A stretch of 64,000 nucleotides of DNA from Micromonospora coriariae (GTDB lineage: Bacteria > Actinomycetota > Actinomycetes > Mycobacteriales > Micromonosporaceae), in assembly GCF_900091455.1 (NCBI RefSeq), contig NZ_LT607412.1:1426001-1490000 (forward strand), read 5' to 3'. The position numbers and the translations under genes were made by a program. Below are positions 58,411 through 64,000 of this stretch, piece after piece (position 1 is the stretch's first letter; the number at the start of each line of letters is the position of its first letter). Under the pieces are notes generated by a model. It saw only the letters and a program-made list of their open reading frames with translations, was not told the origin of the DNA and searched no databases.

Positions 58411-58938
58411 GTGAGTCTGCGCTACGTCCTTGATCCCGACCTCACCCCGCGGCTGCGCGCCGAGATCGTCGCTCTCTGGGTGGACGTCACCAACGCTGGC
58501 GGCGCGGTCGGCTTCGTGCCTCCGATCACCGCGGCCGACGTCCGCGCCACCGCCGACCCGACCTTCGCCGGCATCGCCGACGGACCGGACCGGCTGCTGG
58601 TCGGGTACGCCGGCGACCGGCTGGTGGCCGTGCTGATCTTCTCCGACAACCGGTTCCCGCTCAAGGCGCACTGGTGCGTGCTGAAGCGCGTGATGATCCA
58701 CCCGGACACCCAGGGCGCCGGCTACGGCTCGGCGCTGATGCGCGAGGCCGCCCGGCTGGGACGGGAGCTGGGCCACGAGGCGCTGCATGTGACGGTGCGG
58801 GACGGGCTGGGGTTGGACGGGTTCTACCGCCGGCTGGGGTACCGGGAGATCGGCCGCCTGCCGGGCGCGCTGCGGCTGGCGCCCGGTGACGACAGGGACG
58901 AGATCCTGATGTGGCTCGACCTGACGCCGACCGACTGA
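58411..58938 (+). CDS. GNAT-family N-acetyltransferase
   Basis: A 175-residue protein from GTG 58411 (VSLRYVLDPDLTPRLRAEIV). The GNAT core includes LLVGYAGDRLVAVLIFSDNR, the acetyl-CoA motif VMIHPDTQGAGYGSALMREA (Q-G-x-G-x-G) and FYRRLGYREIGRLPG. Substrate unknown. It follows tRNA-Leu by 92 bases and converges with the expansin-like gene. Confidence 0.9.
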   Translation: MSLRYVLDPDLTPRLRAEIVALWVDVTNAGGAVGFVPPITAADVRATADPTFAGIADGPDRLLVGYAGDRLVAVLIFSDNRFPLKAHWCVLKRVMIHPDTQGAGYGSALMREAARLGRELGHEALHVTVRDGLGLDGFYRRLGYREIGRLPGALRLAPGDDRDEILMWLDLTPTD

Positions 58939-58942
58939 GCGG

Positions 58943-59953
58943 TCAGCTCGCGCACCAGCGGGCCACCGCCCCGGCGGGTCGGGTGGCCGGGGGGTTGGCC
59001 ACCGCCGTGGCCGGTGCGCTCGCCTTCGCCACCTCGGCCGGGCGTCGGGCGGGCGTCGGCGTACCGGCTGGTCGGTTGCTGGACGGCCGGGCCGACGCCG
59101 ACGGACGGCGGTTGGCGGGTGCCGCGCCGCGCCCGTACATGCGGACCGTGCTGGTCTGGACCTGGCCGGGCGCCATCCGGATGCCGGCGACGGTCGCCCG
59201 GTTCCCGTACACGTCGCTCACCCGGATCGTGAACGGGCCGGCGCCGGCGCCGGAGGCGATCAGCCAGTAGTTGTAGTCCTGCCGTGCGGCGGACTGCCAC
59301 GGGCCGTCGTCCCGCTGCCGGACCTCCACGGTGCGCAGCGGGTTGCCGTGGTTGCCCACCCGGACGGCGAACCAGAACTGCGACGCGCCCTCCTTGATCC
59401 GGAAGGTGAGCGGGCCGGGTAGTGGTGGGTTGACCACCGCGCGGTAGGTGACCGGGACGAGGCCCTGGACCGGGTCGGCGATCCGGGCGAACGCCTCGCG
59501 AGACAGGTCGAGGTGCCCGGGTTCGCACTCGGGGCACTGATCCATGATCAGGACGCGGATGGTGCCCTTCGGGCCGGTCACGTCGAGGAACCCGCCGCAG
59601 GCGGCGCCGGCGGCGTACTCCGTGGGTCCGAGCGCGACGTAGAGACGGTTGGCTGGGGCGGCCGGGTTCGAGCAGTTGCCGCCGGCGCCGTTCGAGTCGT
59701 AGAACGTCGCCTTGCCGGTGTGCGTGGCGGTGCCGGTGGGCGGCGCGGCGAGTGCGCGGCCGGCGGCGCAGGCGGGTGCGGAGCCGGTGCGCAGCGCAAG
59801 GGTGAGCCCGAGCACCGCCGCGAGGACTGTGACGCCGGTGGCGACCAGCCAGGGGATGGGGCCGGACGAGGGCGTGGGCCGGTCGTCCGGAGCCCGGTCG
59901 AGGTCGATGTCGATCTCGATGTCGACGTCTCCGGGAGCGCTTCCGTCCGTCAC
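58943..59953 (-). CDS. Expansin-like protein (RlpA-like barrel)
   Basis: A 336-residue secreted or membrane-anchored protein. GTG 59953 (VTDGSAPGDVDIEIDIDLDR) is preferred over TTG 59989. One helix (about 36-56: IPWLVATGVTVLAAVLGLTL) precedes the double-psi beta-barrel with GKATFYDSNGAGGNCSNP, ALGPTEYAAGAACGGFLDV and MDQCPECEPGHLDLSREAF, where the catalytic-like aspartates sit. A CBM63-like domain (VRVGNHGNPLRTVEVRQRDD) follows. It should loosen cell-wall polymers without hydrolysis. The tail is proline/alanine-rich. Confidence 0.9.
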   Translation of the reverse strand: MTDGSAPGDVDIEIDIDLDRAPDDRPTPSSGPIPWLVATGVTVLAAVLGLTLALRTGSAPACAAGRALAAPPTGTATHTGKATFYDSNGAGGNCSNPAAPANRLYVALGPTEYAAGAACGGFLDVTGPKGTIRVLIMDQCPECEPGHLDLSREAFARIADPVQGLVPVTYRAVVNPPLPGPLTFRIKEGASQFWFAVRVGNHGNPLRTVEVRQRDDGPWQSAARQDYNYWLIASGAGAGPFTIRVSDVYGNRATVAGIRMAPGQVQTSTVRMYGRGAAPANRRPSASARPSSNRPAGTPTPARRPAEVAKASAPATAVANPPATRPAGAVARWCAS

Positions 59954-60088
59954 GCCGCGATGCTGCCCGAACCTCCGTCGGCCGGACAAGCGGGCTAAGC
60001 GAAAGCTAAGACAGTGTCGACGGAGGGTGATCGCCGCGTTTCCGCGACGGACCCGGCGGTCGCCTCGCTCCGGGCGGCCGACAACCGG

Positions 60089-60907
60089 TCAGGCGTCGAT
60101 GACGACCGGGGCGCCGACGGCCAATGGTCCACTGGCAACGGGGACCAGGTGCAGCCCGAAGAGGAGTTTCTGTTGGACGTTGCGGTACCGGCCGAGGGTG
60201 CGCAGCGGCTCCTTCGTGCGTACCCCGGTCTCCTGGTCGGTTGTGGTCACCACGCAGCGGTCGCACGGCCCGGCGGCACGGAACCGCAGGTCGCCGATGC
60301 GCAGCGACCGGCCGGCCCAGTCGTCCTCGGCCCACGCGGGGGGCCCGTCGACCACCAGGTTGGGCCGGAACCGGGCCATCGGCACCGGCTCCTCCCCGGC
60401 CTCGGCGAGCCAGTTGTTGAGCGCGTCGAGGGAGGCGGCGTTCGCGAGCAGCAGTGGGTAGGCGTCGGCGAAGCTGACCTGGTCACCGGTGTCGTGCTCG
60501 CGATCTTCGGCGGCAAGGTGTCGGGTCGGCCGGGCCAGCCAGACCAGTCGGACGGGCCGGCCGAGCAGCGCGCCGAGCCAGGCGTCGGCCGCCGGCCCGG
60601 CGGGCAGCGCGGGGACCGGAATCTTGCGGTTGCGGAAGGTGCGCACGGCGACCGGGTCTCCGCCGGTCGGCTCGGGCACGTCGAGGTCGGGCTGCCCGTC
60701 GGCGCGCAGCGAGAGGCCGCCGGGATGAACCGTGGCCCGCAGGTCGACCAGCCGGGTGGTTTCCCGCTGGGTGACGCCGACGCCGTCGGCGTCCACCACC
60801 ATCCAGCGCCGGTCGCCCGCCAGGCCCCACGGATGCACGAGGGCTTCGTCGTGGTCGAGCCGGTGGCAACCCTTGACGGGGTACGTGTGGATCGAGGTCA
60901 GCCGCAC
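60089..60907 (-). CDS. MOSC-domain protein (YcbX-like)
   Basis: A 272-residue protein; GTG 60907 gives VRLTSIHTYPVKGCHRLDHD, the usual family start, 4 bases after the upstream stop. The MOSC N-terminal barrel is followed by the MOSC domain with RFRPNLVVDG and the cysteine in GPCDRCVVTT used for sulfur/molybdenum transfer. It probably uses a molybdenum cofactor to reduce N-hydroxylated compounds, as known for YcbX/mARC; no electron-donor gene is near. Confidence 0.92.
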   Translation of the reverse strand: MRLTSIHTYPVKGCHRLDHDEALVHPWGLAGDRRWMVVDADGVGVTQRETTRLVDLRATVHPGGLSLRADGQPDLDVPEPTGGDPVAVRTFRNRKIPVPALPAGPAADAWLGALLGRPVRLVWLARPTRHLAAEDREHDTGDQVSFADAYPLLLANAASLDALNNWLAEAGEEPVPMARFRPNLVVDGPPAWAEDDWAGRSLRIGDLRFRAAGPCDRCVVTTTDQETGVRTKEPLRTLGRYRNVQQKLLFGLHLVPVASGPLAVGAPVVIDA

Positions 60908-60911
60908 CCGG

Positions 60912-61745
60912 CTACCATGCCACGCCGATGCCATCTCCGGGGTACCAGTGGTTGGCGGGGCTCTCCCGGTAGGCGAGGAACCGCCGGCCGGTGCGCTCGG
61001 CGTGTTCGGCGAGCACGTTGGTGCTGGTGACGTTGTCGGTGAGCAGGATCGCGCCGGGGGCGAGCTTCGGCTCCACCGCGTCGAACTCGCGCTTCTCGTG
61101 TGCCCGGCTGTGGTCGCTGTCGTGCAGGAACAGGTCGACCGGGCGCTCCAGAGCGCCGATCGAGGCGATCGAGTCGCCGATCACCAGGTCGACCACCTCG
61201 GACCAGGGGGCGGCGCGGGCCAGGTAGCCGGCCTCGGGGTTGATGTCCAGCGAGGCGAGCCGGCCCGGGTGGCCCTCCTGCGCGTTGCGCAGCAGTGCCG
61301 CGGCCAGTACGCAGCTGCCCAGGCCCTTGTCCACACCGGTCTCCACCACGTGCGCGGGGCGGGTGGCCCGGACCGTCGCGTACCAGCCGATCCGGCGGGC
61401 GTAGCGGACCTGCTTGTCGGCCAACCCCCGCCGGGCGGAGTCCGCGGTGGCCCGCTCGATGTGCTGCCGCAGCGGCTGGTCGGACTCGATCTCGTCGAAC
61501 CAGCCCCGGACCTGCTTGACCGGACGGTCACAGACCACGCTGACGAACCAGGCCAGGTGGTGGCGGCTGAGCTTGGTCAGCTCATAGGTGTAGTTGTGGT
61601 GCTCGCGCGAGGTGACCAGCCAGCGGGCCGAGATGCGCAGCACCTTCGCGTCGTGCCGGGCGACCCGGGCCAGCCGCTTCGGGAAGGCGGCCACGGGCGC
61701 GAGCCGGGTGCGGGCGATGGCCCGTCGGAGCTTCGTTGCGTCCAC
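60912..61745 (-). CDS. SAM-dependent methyltransferase (Methyltransf_24 type)
   Basis: A 277-residue protein from GTG 61745. Motif I is HVVETGVDKGLGSCVLAAAL, the acidic loop is LASLDINPEAGYLARAA and a later motif is PVDLFLHDSDHSRAHEKREF. The N-terminal 110 residues are helical and basic. Substrates in this family are often sugars or natural products; none can be assigned. Probably co-transcribed with the MOSC gene. Confidence 0.87.
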   Translation of the reverse strand: MDATKLRRAIARTRLAPVAAFPKRLARVARHDAKVLRISARWLVTSREHHNYTYELTKLSRHHLAWFVSVVCDRPVKQVRGWFDEIESDQPLRQHIERATADSARRGLADKQVRYARRIGWYATVRATRPAHVVETGVDKGLGSCVLAAALLRNAQEGHPGRLASLDINPEAGYLARAAPWSEVVDLVIGDSIASIGALERPVDLFLHDSDHSRAHEKREFDAVEPKLAPGAILLTDNVTSTNVLAEHAERTGRRFLAYRESPANHWYPGDGIGVAW

Positions 61746-61883
61746 CGGAGCTTCTTATCAGGCCGACGCGCCGTGCGGCAGGGGAAGTTGCCATCGAGTT
61801 CTGTCGACAGATTAACCCGACGGCGGGCAGGGCCGACCGGACGAGGGTACTCGGACCGAAAGGCGAGTCAGTAGCATCGCGCC

Positions 61884-62969
61884 ATGCCACGTCACAATGA
61901 GACCGCGCAACCCGGCGCGTACTACTCGACCGGGACCGCCGGCCAGCCGCAGCGGGTGGACGACGGCGAGCCGGTTGGCCCGCAGCCACCCAAACGACGC
62001 CGTTGGCGGCGGATCCTCCTGATCAGCCTGCTGGTGGTCCTGCTGGTGGGTGGTGGAGCGGTGATCGCCGGTGGACTCTACCTGCGCTCCGTGGAGGGGG
62101 GCATCGAGCGCGTGGACGCGTTCGACGGCGTCCCGGAGGAGGGTCGCCCGCAGGCGGCGGTCGAGGGCGCGATGAACATCATGATCCTGGGCAGCGACTC
62201 GCGTGACCCGGAGAAGACCTCCGGCTCGCGGACCGACACGATCATCCTCGCCCACCTGCCGAAGGACCGGTCCAGCGCTCAGCTGATCTCGATTCCCCGG
62301 GACACCTGGGTGTCGGTGCCCCGATCCGCGGACGGCAACAACGGCGGTCGGGACGCCAAGATCAATGCCGCGTACGCCTGGGGCGGGATTCCGCTGATGG
62401 TGCAGACCGTGGAGAAGTTCACCGACGTACGGGTGGACCACGTAGCGGTGATCGACTTCGCCGGGTTCAAGGAGATCATCGACGCGCTGGGCGGCATCGA
62501 CATCAACTCGGAGAAGGAGTTCACCTCGATCCACGAGCCGTTCCGCAAGTTCAGCAAGGGAATGCAGCGGATGGACGGCGAGGCGGCGCTGGACTACTCG
62601 CGTCAGCGCAAGCAGTTCGCGGACGGTGACTTCGCCCGGATCCGGCACCAGCAGCAGGTGATCAAGGCGATCATCGACAAGGCCTCCTCCGGTGGCCTCC
62701 TGACCAACCCCGGCAAGCTGAACTCGTTCCTCAAGGCCACCTCGAGCTCGGTCTCCGTGGACAAGGAGCTGTCCCTGCTGGAGACGGCCAACCAGATGCG
62801 CGGTGTCCGGGGCAGCAACCTGACCTTCGTCACCAGCCCCACCAAGGGCACCGGCCGGATCGGTTCGGAGAGCGTCGTCCTGGCCGACACGAACCGGGTC
62901 AAGTCGTTCTACGACGCGGTGCGCCGCGACTCGGTGCCGGACATCATCGCCGGCGCGAAGAAGCCGTAG
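61884..62969 (+). CDS. LytR-CpsA-Psr (LCP) family ligase
   Basis: A 361-residue membrane protein that should attach polyprenyl-linked glycopolymers to peptidoglycan. A cytoplasmic basic segment leads to one helix (about 42-66), then the LCP domain with LGSDSRDPEKTSGSRTDTII, SIPRDTWVSVP (the arginine that holds the lipid pyrophosphate) and LDYSRQRKQFADGDFARIRH. The convergent sugar-phosphate transferase points to an envelope polysaccharide function here. Confidence 0.94.
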   Translation: MPRHNETAQPGAYYSTGTAGQPQRVDDGEPVGPQPPKRRRWRRILLISLLVVLLVGGGAVIAGGLYLRSVEGGIERVDAFDGVPEEGRPQAAVEGAMNIMILGSDSRDPEKTSGSRTDTIILAHLPKDRSSAQLISIPRDTWVSVPRSADGNNGGRDAKINAAYAWGGIPLMVQTVEKFTDVRVDHVAVIDFAGFKEIIDALGGIDINSEKEFTSIHEPFRKFSKGMQRMDGEAALDYSRQRKQFADGDFARIRHQQQVIKAIIDKASSGGLLTNPGKLNSFLKATSSSVSVDKELSLLETANQMRGVRGSNLTFVTSPTKGTGRIGSESVVLADTNRVKSFYDAVRRDSVPDIIAGAKKP

Positions 62970-62980
62970 GCTCCTCGCCC

Positions 62981-63020
62981 GCCACCGCGGCGGTCCCGCA
63001 TCGGGGACCGCCGCGGTGGC
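62981..63020. terminator. Strong hairpin after the LCP gene
   Basis: Perfect 17-bp arms starting GCCACCGCGG with a 6-base loop, 12 bases past the stop. Confidence 0.85.
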
Positions 63021-63030
63021 GGCACCACGA

Positions 63031-63072
63031 ACGCGTACGGGCGGTGGCCAGAAGGCCACCGCCCGTACGCGT
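63031..63072. terminator. Second hairpin before the convergent sugar transferase
   Basis: Perfect 19-bp arms starting ACGCGTACGG with a 4-base loop, ending 15 bases before the sugar-transferase stop; serves the minus strand. Confidence 0.85.
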
Positions 63073-63086
63073 TGCGGGTTTCGGGG

Positions 63087-64000
63087 TCAGTACGCGCCCC
63101 GCCGGGCCAGCACCACGCTGGCCGTCTTCCACAGGATGCCGAGGTCGTACGCGAGCGACCAGTTGTCCACGTAGTGCAGGTCGAGCCGGACCGCGTCGTC
63201 CCAGGTCAGGTCGGAGCGGCCGGAGATCTGCCAGAGGCCGGTGATGCCCGGCCGCACCAGCAACCGCCGCCGCACGTCGCCGCGGTAGTCGTCGTCCTCG
63301 GTGGGCAGCGGGCGCGGGCCCACCAACGACATCTGCCCACGCAGCACGTTGATCAGCTGGGGCAGCTCGTCCAGGGACAGCGCCCGCAGGTGCCGGCCGA
63401 TGGGGGTGACCCGAGGGTCGTCCTTCATCTTGAAGAGCAGGCCGTCGCTCTCGTTGCGATGCTGCAGGGCGGCCAGCCTCTGCTCGGCGTCGGTGTACAT
63501 GGTCCGGAACTTCCAGACCTTGAACGCGCGGCCCTCGTGGCCGATCCGGGTCTGCCGGAACATCACCGGCCCCGGATCGCTGAACTTGATGGCCAGGGCG
63601 ATGGCGAGCAGCACCGGGCTCAGCAGCACAAGCCCGATCAGCGCGGTGACCCGATCCAGAACGCTCTTGGTCAGCAGCGACAGGCCGGAGATGGTCGGCT
63701 CGTCCACGTTGAGCAGCGGCAGCCCCTCGATGGGACGGACGTGGATGCGGGGCCCGGTGACGTCGGTGACCTGGGGGACAACCACCAGGTCCAGGCCGGT
63801 GCCCTCCAACTGCCAGGCCAGCTTGCGCAGCTCGTACGACTCCAGGCCGGCCGGGCCGCACACCGCGATGGTGTCCGCGCCCAACTGCTGGACCAGCGGT
63901 ACCAGGTCCCAGCCGACGTAGACCGGGACCGGCGCTGTGACTCGCTCCCCCGGCCGCGGGTGGTGCGGCAGATGGATGGCGATCGGACGCAGGCCGGCGG
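63087..64000 (-). CDS. Polyprenyl-phosphate sugar-1-phosphate transferase (partial)
   Basis: A WbaP/EpsE-type enzyme that begins polysaccharide synthesis by moving a sugar-1-phosphate onto the lipid carrier. The C-terminal 300 residues are in the window: a CoA-binding-like domain (GADTIAVCGPAGLESYELRK), a membrane helix (ALIGLVLLSPVLLAIALAIK) and the catalytic domain with DPGPVMFRQTRIGHEGRAFK, FKVWKFRTMY, SLDELPQLINVLRGQMSLVG and PGITGLWQISGRS. The frame stays open to the right edge, so the 5' part lies outside. Confidence 0.94.
   Translation of the reverse strand, partial: AGLRPIAIHLPHHPRPGERVTAPVPVYVGWDLVPLVQQLGADTIAVCGPAGLESYELRKLAWQLEGTGLDLVVVPQVTDVTGPRIHVRPIEGLPLLNVDEPTISGLSLLTKSVLDRVTALIGLVLLSPVLLAIALAIKFSDPGPVMFRQTRIGHEGRAFKVWKFRTMYTDAEQRLAALQHRNESDGLLFKMKDDPRVTPIGRHLRALSLDELPQLINVLRGQMSLVGPRPLPTEDDDYRGDVRRRLLVRPGITGLWQISGRSDLTWDDAVRLDLHYVDNWSLAYDLGILWKTASVVLARRGAY

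Overview
The window is high-GC actinobacterial DNA, most likely from Micromonospora or a close relative in the Micromonosporaceae. The signs are very GC-rich third codon positions, frequent GTG starts with 4-base GTGA/ATGA overlaps between genes, and typical actinobacterial families (RskA-type anti-sigma, DUF6232, LCP, RlpA/expansin, class F sortase, YcnI/CopC, Cbi transport). It carries about 70 protein genes and three tRNA genes (Lys-CTT, His-GTG, Leu-TAG). No rRNA, CRISPR array or secondary-metabolite cluster was seen.

Layout. 1-5.5 kb: tRNA thiolation and sulfur genes (MetE-like, mnmA, cysteine desulfurase), then a sortase/DUF4397 pair facing a sigma-factor/RskA pair. Both inner genes of that divergent pair have lost their 5' ends at one junction near 4346. 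5.5-20 kb: etfAB, acetyltransferases, small membrane proteins, a drug-efflux type ABC pair, a TPP enzyme with a crotonase, two DUF6232 paralogues, a rhodanese/GlxA-regulator pair, ribokinase and a lone ABC ATPase. 20-26 kb: an ABC exporter, and a ROK repressor divergent from a GH3 N-acetylhexosaminidase. 26-35 kb: a DUF4396 protein behind a CsoR-like site, an HTH/Clp-N regulator with a twin operator in its own promoter, an AhpD-like protein divergent from an ECF sigma factor, a GH15 enzyme and a FUSC-type transporter.

35-42 kb is the accessory part: a HIT-protein remnant, a J-domain protein with a pentapeptide repeat, a MarR regulator with an evident operator, and then a decayed integrative element (37726-42013). 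The element is bounded by exact 50-bp copies of the tRNA-Lys 3' end and ends in a broken tyrosine integrase. It holds an IS110 remnant, several unrecognised genes, a cupin, and a 0.76-kb cassette with terminal inverted repeats and a 14-bp flanking duplication that carries one unrecognised gene. This nested structure is the most unusual part of the window.

42-64 kb: tandem L,D-transpeptidase lipoproteins, tRNA-His, oligoribonuclease, a GT87 mannosyltransferase, a copper/envelope-redox region (YcnI, CopC-CopD, zinc-finger anti-sigma candidate, divergent SigC-like ECF sigma, MauE, DsbA-like), a cobalt/nickel ECF transporter (CbiM, PDGLE protein, CbiQ, CbiO) behind a Nur-like palindrome, a Bcp peroxiredoxin, tRNA-Leu, an expansin-like protein, a MOSC protein, a methyltransferase, an LCP ligase and a truncated sugar-phosphate transferase at the right edge.

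Many convergent gene pairs are separated by strong perfect hairpins. Several longer palindromes (1480-1549, 15460-15506, 45345-45395) look like dispersed intergenic repeat families.
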